Source: Spirosoma oryzae
GTDB lineage: Bacteria; Bacteroidota; Bacteroidia; Cytophagales; Spirosomataceae
Reading direction: 5' to 3'
Assembly: GCF_003002825.1 (NCBI RefSeq)
Contig: NZ_PVTE01000010.1
Location: 62,001-126,000, forward strand
DNA: 64,000 nucleotides
Of the stretch, positions 52,901-60,774 are shown in pieces; the first letter of the stretch is position 1, and each line of letters starts with the position of its first letter. The notes beneath the pieces were generated by a model that ran no database searches, was not told the DNA's origin, and saw only the letters and a program-made list of their open reading frames with translations. The position numbers and the translations under genes were made by a program.

Positions 52901-54512
52901 CGATTGGGGGATTGGTCACCTGCGCAAAGAGCTGCTTGAAGTAGTGGCTCATGTGCTGACTCTGCTCCGACAGAATCGCGAGCGGTACGTCGGTGCCCAT
53001 CGAGCCGAGCGCTTCTTTCCCCGTCTCGACCATCGGTGCCAGAATCATCCGCAGATCTTCCGACGTGAAGCCGAACGCCTGCTGCATCCGCAGCAGTTTC
53101 GCCGGATCGTAGTGGTTGTACGACCGAATCGGTGCTTCGAGGTCCTGAATTTTTATCTTGTTCTCTACCAGCCAGTCGCCGTAGGGCTGCCGGCTGCTGA
53201 TCTGTTGCTTGATCTCTTCGTCGGCGACGATGCGGCCCTGCTCCATATCGACCAGGAACATCTTACCCGGTTGCAGACGGCCTTTCGACACCACTTTCGC
53301 CGGGTCGATGTCCAGTACGCCCACTTCCGACGCCATGATGACGATGTCTTCGTTGGTTACCCAGAAGCGCGACGGACGCAGGCCGTTCCGGTCGAGCGTC
53401 GCACCAACGATACGGCCGTCGGTGAACGAAATCGAGGCCGGACCGTCCCAGGGCTCAATCAGGGCCGCATGGAATTCGTAGAATGCTTTGCGTGTCGGGT
53501 CCATGTGCTCGTTGCCGTCCCAGGCTTCGGGCACCAGCATCATCATAACGTGCGGCAACGACCGACCGCTCATCACGAGTAGCTCGATGGCATTGTCGAG
53601 GTTGGCCGAGTCCGACTGCTTCGGATCGCAGATCGGCAGCAGCATGTCCATCTCGTCTTTCGTGAACTTGCTCGACTCCAGCAGCCCTTCGGCGGCTTTC
53701 ATCCAGTTCACGTTGCCGCGTACCGTATTGATCTCGCCATTGTGGGCGATATAGCGGAACGGCTGCGCCAGCTTCCACGATGGAAAGGTGTTGGTCGAGA
53801 AACGCGAGTGAACCACGCCCAGCGCCGACACGACGTCTTCGTTTTGCAGGTCGGGGAAATAAGGCTCCAACTGCAAGGTTGTCAGCTGACCTTTGTAGGT
53901 AATGGTGCGGCACGACAGCGACGAAAAATAGAAGTGATCGACGCCCTTCACGCTTTCGTTGATGATGCGTGTACTGACGTTCCGCAGAATGTACAGTTTC
54001 CGCTCAAAATCGTCGGGGTCGGTGATGCTGGCTGGCCGTTTGATGAACACCTGTTCCATCTGCGGTTCAGCCGAGCGAGACCCGGTACCCAGATCGCTGT
54101 TGTTGACCGGCACAACCCGGTAGCATAGCAACTCCAGCCCCAGCTTTTTCATTTTCCGGTTCAGGATGGCGCGGCACTCTTCGCGCAGCCACACATCCTT
54201 TGGAAAATACACCATCCCGACGCCGTATTCCAGCGCAGGAGGCAGGTGGACGCCCAACTTGCGGGTTTCGTCTACGAAAAACTCGTGGGGGATTTGAATG
54301 AGCAGCCCGGCTCCATCGCCGGAATTGGCTTCTGCACCAACCGCCCCCCGGTGTTCCATCCGCCGAAGCATTTGGAGGGCATCCGAGACAATCTGGTGTG
54401 ATTTCCGCCCTTTGATGTGGGCGACGAAGCCGATACCGCAGTTATCGTGCTCAAATTCCGGGCGATATAGGCCCGCAGGTACCTGCGCGTGTTGGTCAAC
54501 CTGGTCAGACAT
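49911..54512 (-). CDS. gltB: Glutamate synthase large subunit
   Basis: 1533 residues. NCGIGFVAH supplies the N-terminal nucleophile: Cys25 becomes residue 1 after removal of a 24-residue propeptide. The glutamine amidotransferase domain (about 25-430), central domain, FMN-binding synthase domain (about 830-1250) with cluster cysteines in GCIMMRKCHLNTCPVGV, and the C-terminal GXGXG beta-helix domain are in order. Ammonia made at Cys25 is channelled to the synthase site. A perfect 11-bp dyad sits 26 bp upstream of the start. Confidence 0.97.
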   Translation of the reverse strand: MSDQVDQHAQVPAGLYRPEFEHDNCGIGFVAHIKGRKSHQIVSDALQMLRRMEHRGAVGAEANSGDGAGLLIQIPHEFFVDETRKLGVHLPPALEYGVGMVYFPKDVWLREECRAILNRKMKKLGLELLCYRVVPVNNSDLGTGSRSAEPQMEQVFIKRPASITDPDDFERKLYILRNVSTRIINESVKGVDHFYFSSLSCRTITYKGQLTTLQLEPYFPDLQNEDVVSALGVVHSRFSTNTFPSWKLAQPFRYIAHNGEINTVRGNVNWMKAAEGLLESSKFTKDEMDMLLPICDPKQSDSANLDNAIELLVMSGRSLPHVMMMLVPEAWDGNEHMDPTRKAFYEFHAALIEPWDGPASISFTDGRIVGATLDRNGLRPSRFWVTNEDIVIMASEVGVLDIDPAKVVSKGRLQPGKMFLVDMEQGRIVADEEIKQQISSRQPYGDWLVENKIKIQDLEAPIRSYNHYDPAKLLRMQQAFGFTSEDLRMILAPMVETGKEALGSMGTDVPLAILSEQSQHMSHYFKQLFAQVTNPPIDSIRERSIMSLISFVGATYNLLSESPEHCRQVELEQPVLTTQEFDKLRFIDKPKFQAKTINCLFTADGNGKSLERALDRICRYAEDAIQDGYSILVLSDRAIDSSHAPIPSLLSTAAIHHYLIRQGLRGKVGIVVEAGDVWETHHVATLIGYGASGVNPYMAFETIASMKEKSLLQVDYDLDKLYKNYVKAVNGELLKIFSKMGISTLQSYQGAMIFECLGLNADVVSRYFTGTVSRIGGMGLDEIAREILVRHCIAFPDKPVTAPRLEVGGIYQWKQRGEKHIFNPDTIHLLQQSTQKNDYSIFKKYSKLIDDQTAKAITLRGLLKFKKGTPVPLDEVEPIEAIFKRFATGAMSFGSISWEAHTTLAIAMNRIGGKSNSGEGGEDELRYKERPNGDSLNSAIKQVASGRFGVTSYYLTNARELQIKMAQGAKPGEGGQLPGFKVDDWIGRTRHSTPGVGLISPPPHHDIYSIEDLAQLISDLKNANRDARISVKLVSEAGVGTIAAGVAKAHADHILVSGHDGGTGASPLSSIRHAGLPWELGLAEAHQTLVRNKLRGRVTVQTDGQMRTGRDLAIAALLGAEEFGVATAALVATGCIMMRKCHLNTCPVGVATQNKELRALFTGKPEHVVNMFTFLAMELREIMAELGFRTINEMVGQSQMLEMRQNLPHWKYKNLKLDALLYKEPTNLDVALYKQEEQNHYLDEVLDRSLIEVAQPALTGNSLGSGESIYAEFPVRNIDRSIGTMLSNEISKVYGGPGLPAGSIHVKLRGTAGQSFGAFATSGLKLELEGDANDYFGKGLCGAQLIVYPDRAATFKPEANSIVGNVSFYGATAGEAFIRGMAGERFCVRNSGAKVVVEGIGDHGLEYMTGGLAIILGQTGRNFAAGMSGGVAYVYDQDGSFASKVNAEMVSLESLTDEDQGILREYVEKHFQYTTSNVALNLLENWDAQIGQFVKVMPSDFRKALAGRGISLAEQIRDKNVVYQDITVDVTQG

Positions 54513-54537
54513 GGCCGTACAGTGTTGGGTTGAGCCG

Positions 54538-54577
54538 TCATTATTTGCTGTTCGATTATCAGAATGGCAAATAATGA
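54538..54577. promoter_or_regulatory. Perfect 11-bp dyad upstream of gltB
   Basis: TCATTATTTGC (54538-54548) and GCAAATAATGA (54567-54577) are perfect inverted repeats with an 18-bp spacer, placed just before the gltB start codon. It is unlike the tandem-unit hairpins of the window and has the look of an operator for a dimeric regulator, or of a leader hairpin. Confidence 0.55.
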
Positions 54578-55034
54578 TCGAATTTTTTAAGAAATACTAA
54601 ATTACGGTCGGTTCGAGGAAACAATGTATCTGGCGATCAGAACCGAACTATCGAGTGTTTGCGACAAAGTCTTGCAATATACTACATAGAAAAATTTGGT
54701 AAAAATAGTCTTTACCGGAATTTCTTAGCAGAAGGGGACTATTATGACTTTGATTATAGATGTTCTTGGTAAATGCCAATTTATATTAATTTGTCTGCCT
54801 GACTACCCTAGAAAAAATACTTACTTACAGAAAGAGCAGGCGAGGTAGCCACTCAGTCAGGCTTTGTCGGTCGAGCATAATAGCTTTAGCATAGTTTCCC
54901 CAGGTGTGGATATTAACAAGCTTACTATCGGCAAGCGTCGATGCGACAATAAGCGCGGTTAACGAAGCATCGTAATCGTTACGGTACTTCGTTAGCCGCG
55001 CTCCGGTGAATAGCCCTTCTCCGCGCCCAGCGAA
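54578..55034. other. Intergenic stretch upstream of gltB without a gene
   Basis: No convincing frame on either strand. It is AT-rich from 54600 to 54840, as expected for the gltB promoter region, but no exact TAnnTTTG box is seen on the minus strand. At its right end a 16-bp stem with one mismatch (54952-54967 with 54987-55002) lies beyond the ArsB-like stop codon and may end that transcript, though without a T-run. Confidence 0.5.
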
Positions 55035-56291
55035 TCAGTGCAACTGATACTGAACCCATACCGTAGCCAGACTGGCCAGCAGGGCAATCAGCATAACCGG
55101 TATGCCCAGTTTCAGGAAGGCTCCGGCACTGACGCGGATGCCTTCCCGGCGCAGGGCTACCAGCCACAGGATTGTCGCCAGCGAACCGGTGACCGATAGG
55201 TTGGGCCCTAGATCAATACCAATCAGCAGAAAGCTTTTGATCATATCCGGTACTGAGCCCGCCTGAATAACCGATCCTACGATCAGTCCAGCTGGCAGGT
55301 TGTTCATCAGGTTGCAGGCCAGTGCCAGACCGGTACCGCTGATCCAGGCTGTTTGCGAGATGGAGTGAGCCGTCCCTTCTTTCAATAACGTTGTCAGGTA
55401 GCCGACCAGTCCCGTTTTGTCGAGTCCTTCCACCAGTACGAACAGACCGGCAACCAGCGGCAAAACTGACCACGATACCTGTTTGACGACAACCCACGGG
55501 TTGGTGCGGGTCTTTATCAACACAGCGACGGAGGTAAGTATCCCGGCAACGGCCGTGGGCAGGCCTAGCTCGGCATCCAGTGCCGACGCCCCCAACAGTA
55601 CCAGTGCCGTCAGGATGATGCCGATCAGGGCCATCCGCCCGCCCGCCGATAAAGTCGGTACTGGAATAGACGTAGCCACGGAACCTTGCAGGTCGGCGCG
55701 CTGGGTGAACCGCAAAACAGCGTAGGTAACGGCGATCGACACCAGAGAAGGGAGACCATACTGGGCCAGCCATTGCAACAGCGACGGCATGTGGGTACCG
55801 TAAATGACCAGATTCGCCGGGTTGGAGATGGGCAACACAAACGACGCAGCGTTGGCGATGAACGCGCAGATAAAGAGATAGGGCAGCGGCCGGTCGACAT
55901 TGGCGGTCTTGACAGCGGCTGCGACGGCTGGGGTCAACACAACGGCCGTCGCATCGTTCGACAGAAAAGCGGTAACGACCACGCCGACCAGATAAACAAG
56001 CCCGAACAGCCGACCAGCCGACCCATCGGCCCGGTTGGTCGCCAGCACGGCCAGCCAATCGAACAGGCCCTGATCGCGGGCTGTCTCGGCCAGCAACATC
56101 ATACCCGTCAGGAACAGGTACACGTCGAGTCCCTTCCGGACGCCGTTCAGTGCGTCGACGGGCGTAATCAGCCCCAGCAGGAGCAACAAAACAGCGCCTG
56201 CCACCGCCCAGACAAATTCGGGAATATTGAACGGGCGGATGATGATGCCGGCGATGGCGATAAAGGCGATAATCCAGATACTACTAACCAT
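55035..56291 (-). CDS. ArsB/SLC13-like anion permease
   Basis: 418 residues with about 11-12 hydrophobic spans. TAFLSNDATAVVLTPAVAAAV and IDLGPNLSVTGSLATILWLVAL correspond to the two conserved half-motifs of ArsB-type (ion transporter superfamily) permeases. Arsenite/antimonite export is the best guess, but no arsR, arsC or arsA lies nearby, so another anion is possible. It follows a metallophosphoesterase gene after 26 bp, forming a three-gene operon. Confidence 0.85.
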   Translation of the reverse strand: MVSSIWIIAFIAIAGIIIRPFNIPEFVWAVAGAVLLLLLGLITPVDALNGVRKGLDVYLFLTGMMLLAETARDQGLFDWLAVLATNRADGSAGRLFGLVYLVGVVVTAFLSNDATAVVLTPAVAAAVKTANVDRPLPYLFICAFIANAASFVLPISNPANLVIYGTHMPSLLQWLAQYGLPSLVSIAVTYAVLRFTQRADLQGSVATSIPVPTLSAGGRMALIGIILTALVLLGASALDAELGLPTAVAGILTSVAVLIKTRTNPWVVVKQVSWSVLPLVAGLFVLVEGLDKTGLVGYLTTLLKEGTAHSISQTAWISGTGLALACNLMNNLPAGLIVGSVIQAGSVPDMIKSFLLIGIDLGPNLSVTGSLATILWLVALRREGIRVSAGAFLKLGIPVMLIALLASLATVWVQYQLH

Positions 56292-56317
56292 GTAAACAAG
56301 TAAGAAAATAAATAGCG

Positions 56318-57439
56318 TTACGAGGGGCCACCGTTGCGGTTTGGGCCGAGCTGTGTACCCGGAATGCCGTTCTGCGGCCAGGCACCAACCGAATCCGCAT
56401 CGCTGCCCGCCTTGTGCCGGTGTGTTCCTGCCGTGAAAGGCGCAGCCAGGTCGATGGTATGTCGGCCCGGTCGGCCCCGGTCATCGACGGCTTCGACGGT
56501 AAGCGACAGAAAATCATCGCTGGGAATGCGCAGTTCGACCGCCCAGAACGTACCATCGGCCGACGCGACCATTGGAACCGGACTGTTCTGATTCAACTGA
56601 CAGGTAACGCGGCTGACTGGTTGCCTTCCGAATACGACGGCGCGGATCTGCGTCAGGCCAACCGGTCGGCTCTGGTCATCCTCGCGTACTAGTCGATAGT
56701 CGGCTGGCGTGGTGATGAGCACGAACGGAAAGGCTTCCTGCAACGCCTTAAACCGCCAGCTTACCGTACCCTGATCGATACTGACCAAGGAATACCCAAC
56801 AGGCCCTTCTTCAATCTGTCCGGTCGACCGTGTGGCGGCAAAGATAGTGTGCCCGTCATTGGCCAGCTCGTTATAGTGCGTGTGCCCCATGTCGACCAAC
56901 ACCACCGAATGGTCCGCAATAAGTTGATTGAGCCGTTGGGTTTCCTGCGCGTCGGTGCAATCGACGGGATAGGTGTGTATGAACAGCGCTACCGTTTCTC
57001 GCTGCTCCGCCGACTGAGCCAGCTCATTGGCCAGCCAGTCCAGTTGTTCGTCGCCAAGCCTGAAGTCAGGGCCTCCGGTACCCGTACCACACATGTCGAG
57101 AAACAGGCACCGCACCCCCTTCACCGTTACCGCCATCGGTAATGGTTGAGTCGCTGGCATTGAATAGAACGCAGCCAAACTCCCCGATGCCATATCGTGA
57201 TCGCCAGTGATGACATAAACGGGCTTCGTGACCAGCCTGAGTGCCGTCGATACCAGTGCGTACTGGTCCGGACGGCCATCGTCAGCATTGTCGCCGGGCA
57301 GTACCAGAAAGTCAACCTGACTGCATTCGCTGTCAAGTTGAATCAGAATAGACAGAAAGTCGAGGTAATTCTGACTGGCAGCGTTGGTAATGTGCAGGTC
57401 GCCGATGTGCGCGAAGAGCAGCGGGGGGGAGGTAGTCAT
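56318..57439 (-). CDS. Calcineurin-like metallophosphoesterase with C-terminal beta domain
   Basis: 373 residues from the ATG at 57439; the frame upstream runs into the next gene. Metal ligands appear in order: HIGDLH (10-15), LPGDNADD, ITGDHD (a GNHD variant), ALFIHTYP and MGHTHYNE. About residues 250-340 form an Ig-like beta domain (FWAVELRIPSDDFLSLTVEAVDD). No signal peptide. Substrate unknown; cyclic nucleotide or phosphoester hydrolases have this layout. Confidence 0.85.
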   Translation of the reverse strand: MTTSPPLLFAHIGDLHITNAASQNYLDFLSILIQLDSECSQVDFLVLPGDNADDGRPDQYALVSTALRLVTKPVYVITGDHDMASGSLAAFYSMPATQPLPMAVTVKGVRCLFLDMCGTGTGGPDFRLGDEQLDWLANELAQSAEQRETVALFIHTYPVDCTDAQETQRLNQLIADHSVVLVDMGHTHYNELANDGHTIFAATRSTGQIEEGPVGYSLVSIDQGTVSWRFKALQEAFPFVLITTPADYRLVREDDQSRPVGLTQIRAVVFGRQPVSRVTCQLNQNSPVPMVASADGTFWAVELRIPSDDFLSLTVEAVDDRGRPGRHTIDLAAPFTAGTHRHKAGSDADSVGAWPQNGIPGTQLGPNRNGGPS

Positions 57440-57458
57440 GTACGCTGGGCTGACTTGG

Positions 57459-57905
57459 TCAATATTTAGATACCAGGTAGATACCAACAACCAACAGCAC
57501 GGCCCCGGCAATCCGGCCCAGACTGAGCGGGTGCTGTTCCATGCCAAACCAGCCGTACTTATCGATCAGAATCGACATTAGAATGTTGGCGGTAATCGTC
57601 AGACCGGCTAATGTACCCGCACCGACCTTATTGACGAACATTAGCCCAACGACAACGGCCCCGGCCCCGACGAGTCCGCCGAGGGGTGCCCACCAGGGCA
57701 TACTCGCCAGGCTTTCGCCCGAGGGCATCGGCTTGGGTATGCACAGAAAGACACAAATGAGGAAAGCCAGCACGGGCAAAAATGAAATCGCGCTGGCCAG
57801 CCAGGGATTGTTGATCGATTTTAGTAGCGCACCGTTCATGGGCGGCCCCCAGGCTTGCAGGGCACCAGCGGCAATGATGAGTGGGTAAAGCCAGGCTTGG
57901 TTCAT
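57459..57905 (-). CDS. DMT transporter of the YdcZ (DUF606) type
   Basis: 148 residues with five hydrophobic segments. YPLIIAAGALQAWGPPMNGALLK and GWFGMEQHPLSLGRIAGAVLLVVGIYLV match this half-size DMT family, which likely works as a homo- or heterodimer. First gene of the operon with the phosphoesterase (19-bp gap) and the ArsB-like permease. Confidence 0.85.
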   Translation of the reverse strand: MNQAWLYPLIIAAGALQAWGPPMNGALLKSINNPWLASAISFLPVLAFLICVFLCIPKPMPSGESLASMPWWAPLGGLVGAGAVVVGLMFVNKVGAGTLAGLTITANILMSILIDKYGWFGMEQHPLSLGRIAGAVLLVVGIYLVSKY

Positions 57906-57974
57906 AACGAAGTAATGTTAAGTGTGCAATAAATCCGTGAAAAAGCGATCTGATTAGTTGGCTCCCGACATGGG

Positions 57975-58014
57975 TAATCGACAGTCAGCATCTGGTGATA
58001 CCGACTGTCGATTA
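57975..58014. terminator. Perfect 12-bp inverted repeat, possible terminator
   Basis: TAATCGACAGTC (57975-57986) and GACTGTCGATTA (58003-58014) enclose 16 bp, 32 bp beyond the stop codon of the gene at 58046. There is no T-run, so a factor-assisted terminator or processing hairpin is as likely. Confidence 0.5.
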
Positions 58015-58045
58015 TGATTAATTTATAGAATCCGACGGATGCGAC

Positions 58046-58615
58046 TTAGTCATTGGCAGGAAATGACTCACCGTTTATGCTGATGCTTTTGAGGTGATAC
58101 ACCGTCAAACCGTGCTCCTGAACGAAGCCCGAGTCGGTGCGTGGTTCGGCTTCAATGACCAGTGTCGAATCGGGGCGAATAGTATCGCTGATCTGTTTAT
58201 TCTTTGGCAGATGGATGTATTTGTCGGCCACGCGAATGGCGATCGGCTTTTCTTTTTTGTCGAGAACCAGCGTAAACTGATCGGGTGTAATCGTTTCAGT
58301 CGTGTCGTTCTTCGCTGGCTTTTCGGGTTTCTTGTCACCGATAAACATCGATTCGCCGTGTTGTTCTTTCCGGACGGCTTTCAGTACAGCCTTTGGTTTC
58401 TTGTCTGGCTTGGCTTCTTCAGCATAATCGACGTAAACTGTCTCGCCGGCGGCAACCTGCGCCATGACCGACTTGGCGGTATGCGGTGGAAAGTGAAGCG
58501 TTAAAGGCCCGTTGTCGGTGGTAATGACAAGGCCATCAACGTCACCGTGTTTGTTGCTTTTGAATGCCTTGAGTACACCATTCGCTTGTGTCAGTGTTTT
58601 TTCTGTCGTGTTCAT
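58046..58615 (-). CDS. Unknown Lys-rich cytosolic protein
   Basis: 189 residues, no signal peptide or spans. Two beta-type halves: residues 8-85 (GVLKAFKSNKHGDVDGLVITTDNGPLTLHFPPH) and 105-185 (FTLVLDKKEKPIAIRVADKYIHLPKNKQI), joined by a Lys/Glu/Pro linker (88-110). The halves look like two OB- or SH3-like barrels, possibly a duplication. I do not recognise the family. A 9-bp dyad lies 6 bp upstream of its start codon. Confidence 0.65.
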   Translation of the reverse strand: MNTTEKTLTQANGVLKAFKSNKHGDVDGLVITTDNGPLTLHFPPHTAKSVMAQVAAGETVYVDYAEEAKPDKKPKAVLKAVRKEQHGESMFIGDKKPEKPAKNDTTETITPDQFTLVLDKKEKPIAIRVADKYIHLPKNKQISDTIRPDSTLVIEAEPRTDSGFVQEHGLTVYHLKSISINGESFPAND

Positions 58616-58620
58616 AACGT

Positions 58621-58660
58621 TTACTCAGTTTTGTTGCAGTTCAGTACATATACTGAGTAA
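58621..58660. promoter_or_regulatory. Perfect 9-bp dyad upstream of the unknown gene
   Basis: TTACTCAGT (58621-58629) and ACTGAGTAA (58652-58660), 22-bp spacer, begins 5 nt before the ATG at 58615. Possible operator or leader hairpin. Confidence 0.45.
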
Positions 58661-59078
58661 GACTTGAATGGTTTCCGGCTTAAATGGGCCGGGTGGCGTT
58701 ACGCGTCAGCTTTTTAATGACGACTGTTTCTATTGAAAATCAGGTAGTTGATTGCTAATTTGGGCGGTGCGATTGCACAAAGTCTTTGCTTTTCGATAGC
58801 TGGTTAGTCGGAAAGATTAACGGCTATTTAATGGTTTTTACTCAGATGATTCTTGCTTAAGAATCCCCATAAGTCTGTTTAGGTCGACTGGATTTGATTG
58901 CGTCGTCGATACCCCCAATGCATATGATAGACGGGGCGGTATCTCCCAATGACTGAAGGTCTCTCAGAACTACGCTGGAAGTGGTGGGCTACAGGCCTTA
59001 ACGATGCCAGGTATGGACGCTTGCTGACGCGGGGGGAAGCAGAAGGAGAGGAAGGCCCTGGGGCTTGTCGATACAATG
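58661..59078. other. Intergenic stretch between the unknown gene and tRNA-Lys
   Basis: No frame with family similarity on either strand; base composition drifts between AT-rich (58700-58870) and GC-rich (58880-59060) parts. A frame on the minus strand running through the tRNA is a chance product. It may hold decayed sequence, since tRNA 3' flanks are common integration sites, but I see no integrase remnant or att repeat. Confidence 0.4.
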
Positions 59079-59111
59079 AAAAAGCCCCTACAGTGACTGT
59101 AGAGGCTTTTT
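59079..59111 (-). terminator. Terminator of tRNA-Lys
   Basis: AAAAAGCCCCTACAG pairs with CTGTAGAGGCTTTTT (one mismatch) around a 3-nt loop, giving T-runs on both strands, 9 nt beyond the tRNA CCA end. Confidence 0.92.
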
Positions 59112-59119
59112 GCTACTGG

Positions 59120-59195
59120 TGGTGATCCGGCTGGGATTCGAACCCAGGACCCATACATTAAAAGTGTATTGCTCTACCAGCTGAGCTACCAGATC
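59120..59195 (-). tRNA. tRNA-Lys (anticodon TTT), CCA encoded
   Basis: The minus strand folds as a standard tRNA: acceptor GATCTGG/CCGGATC, D arm GCTCAGCTGGTAGAGC, anticodon loop CTTTTAA (TTT, Lys), T arm with GGTTCGAATCC, discriminator A at 59123 and encoded CCA at 59120-59122. Confidence 0.98.
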
Positions 59196-59216
59196 GTTTT
59201 TCCCGATTTGGGACTG

Positions 59217-59224
59217 CAAAAGTA
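59217..59224 (-). promoter_or_regulatory. -7 box TACTTTTG of tRNA-Lys
   Basis: Exact TAnnTTTG on the minus strand, 21 nt upstream of the mature tRNA 5' end. A TTG at 59245-59247 lies 23 bp further up, slightly short for a -33 element. Confidence 0.6.
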
Positions 59225-59255
59225 GGGGTTGGAATTATTGAACGCAAGTAATCAC

Positions 59256-60128
59256 CTAAAAAAATTTTAATTCTTTCGTCAATTTAATGGCTTCAACGGC
59301 TTCCCGTACGTCATGAACGCGCAAAATCGATGCGCCCTTTTGTAGGGCGACCGTATTCAGTACCGTTGTACCGTTCAGGGCTTCGTCGGCGGTTATGCCC
59401 AGTGTTTTCCAGATCGTTGTCTTACGGGACAAGCCAACGAGCAGTGGCTCGTCAAACAAACCAAATGCATCGAGATGGCTGAGTAGATCAAAGTTTTGCG
59501 CGGGTGTTTTTGCAAACCCAAAACCAGGGTCTAATACAATGTCGACTGCACCTAAACTGCGTAATCTGGCAAGCTGAACCGCCATTTCGTCGATGACTTC
59601 GGTCGTCACGTTCGTGTAAGTTGCCAGCGACTGCATGGTCTGCGGAGTGCCGCGCGTGTGCATCAGCACGTAGGGTACCTTTAGTTCGGCGACGGTAGCG
59701 AACATCGCCGGGTCGAGCGTACCGCCCCCAACGTCATTGATTAGCTGCGCACCAGCATTTACCGCCTGCCGGGCGACCGACGCCCGAAAAGTATCGACCG
59801 AGAGTAAGGCGTCGGGATAATCACGAAGGATGGCGTCAATGGCCGGTAATACGCGGTCTGCTTCTTCGTCGGGGCTGATGTCGGCGGCACCGGGGCGGGT
59901 CGAGTAGCCGCCAATGTCGAGGAAGGTCGCCCCGTCGGCAAGCATCTGCCCGGCGCGTTCCAGTAACCGGTCAAGGGTCTCACCGGTATCCAGCACCCGG
60001 CTACCCGCGAAGAAGGAATCCGGCGTGACGTTGAGGATGCCCATAACCACCGGCGTATCGAGTCTGACCAGTCGTCCACGGCAGTTCAGGCAATGCCGCG
60101 CTGCTGTTTTTTTCGTACCTTTCGGCAT
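59256..60128 (-). CDS. folP: Dihydropteroate synthase
   Basis: 290 residues. GILNVTPDSFFAGSR, FLDIGGYSTRPGA, SVDTFRASVARQAVNAGAQLINDVGG, VLMHTRGTP, LDPGFGFAKT, LVGLSRKT and LRVHDV are the family's pterin- and pABA-binding blocks in order. It makes dihydropteroate in folate synthesis and is the sulfonamide target. It diverges from the DUF1599 gene across a heptamer-unit hairpin, the order commonly seen in Bacteroidota. Confidence 0.97.
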   Translation of the reverse strand: MPKGTKKTAARHCLNCRGRLVRLDTPVVMGILNVTPDSFFAGSRVLDTGETLDRLLERAGQMLADGATFLDIGGYSTRPGAADISPDEEADRVLPAIDAILRDYPDALLSVDTFRASVARQAVNAGAQLINDVGGGTLDPAMFATVAELKVPYVLMHTRGTPQTMQSLATYTNVTTEVIDEMAVQLARLRSLGAVDIVLDPGFGFAKTPAQNFDLLSHLDAFGLFDEPLLVGLSRKTTIWKTLGITADEALNGTTVLNTVALQKGASILRVHDVREAVEAIKLTKELKFF

Positions 60129-60136
60129 TCATTTCA

Positions 60137-60215
60137 GGTTTTCGGTTTTCGGTTTACTGTGTTCGGTAGCCGTGGATTTTATGCCGAAAACCGAAAACTG
60201 TGAACCGAAAACCAG
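60137..60215. repeat. Intergenic hairpin built of 7-nt units (GTTTTCG type)
   Basis: Left units: GTTTTCG, GTTTTCG, GTTTACT, GTGTTCG. Right units: CGAAAAC, CGAAAAC, TGTGAAC, CGAAAAC. Here it sits between divergent genes (folP and DUF1599), so it cannot simply be a terminator. Confidence 0.9.
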
Positions 60216-60219
60216 TTTC

Positions 60220-60774
60220 ATGTCCAAGACAGAGGCCGAATATCGGCAGGTGATTGAGCGCTGCAAAAGTTTGTTCCTGAAAAAAAATCAGGACTACGGC
60301 ACCGCTTGGCGAATTTTACGCTTACCCAGCATTACCGATCAGATTTTTATCAAAGCCCAGCGCATCCGTACGTTACAGGAAACGGGCGTCAGCAAAGTAG
60401 GCGAGGGTATTGAACCCGAATTCGTCGGCATCATCAACTACTGCGTGATGGCGCTGATTCAGCTTGATTTTCAGGCTACTATTGGCTCGGAACCCGCCCG
60501 CATGGATATCCCGACGGACGAGCTGGAAACGCTGTACGACGCGCAGATTAACCGGGTAATGAACCTGCTGTTTGCCAAGAACCATGACTACGGCGAAGCC
60601 TGGCGCGACATGCGGGTTAGCTCGATGACTGATATTGTGCTGATGAAGCTGCTGCGTACGAAGCAGATCGAGGACAATCAGGGGGCAACGCTGGTATCGG
60701 AGGGCGTCGAAGCCAACTATATGGATATGATCAACTACGCCGTTTTCTGTCTGATTAAACTGACAAATAATTGA
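60220..60774 (+). CDS. DUF1599 protein with two repeats
   Basis: 184 residues from the ATG at 60220. The domain occurs twice: LFLKKNQDYGTAWRILRLPSIT (about 17-38) and LFAKNHDYGEAWRDMRVSSMT (about 115-135), each followed by a helix ending in a GVE(P/A)-type turn and a hydrophobic helix. The family resembles all-alpha NTP pyrophosphohydrolase-like folds in its spacing of acidic and Lys residues, but activity is not established. The frame extends far upstream over folP without plausible coding. Confidence 0.88.
   Translation: MSKTEAEYRQVIERCKSLFLKKNQDYGTAWRILRLPSITDQIFIKAQRIRTLQETGVSKVGEGIEPEFVGIINYCVMALIQLDFQATIGSEPARMDIPTDELETLYDAQINRVMNLLFAKNHDYGEAWRDMRVSSMTDIVLMKLLRTKQIEDNQGATLVSEGVEANYMDMINYAVFCLIKLTNN

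Noticed and set aside
58970-59158. Minus-strand frame running from the tRNA into its 3' flank
   Set aside because: It overlaps a well-formed tRNA-Lys and its terminator, and its translation is the familiar product of reading through a tRNA gene.
59123-59195. tRNA-Lys as an attachment site of an integrated element
   Set aside because: No integrase gene or repeated tRNA 3' end is found within the window on either side.
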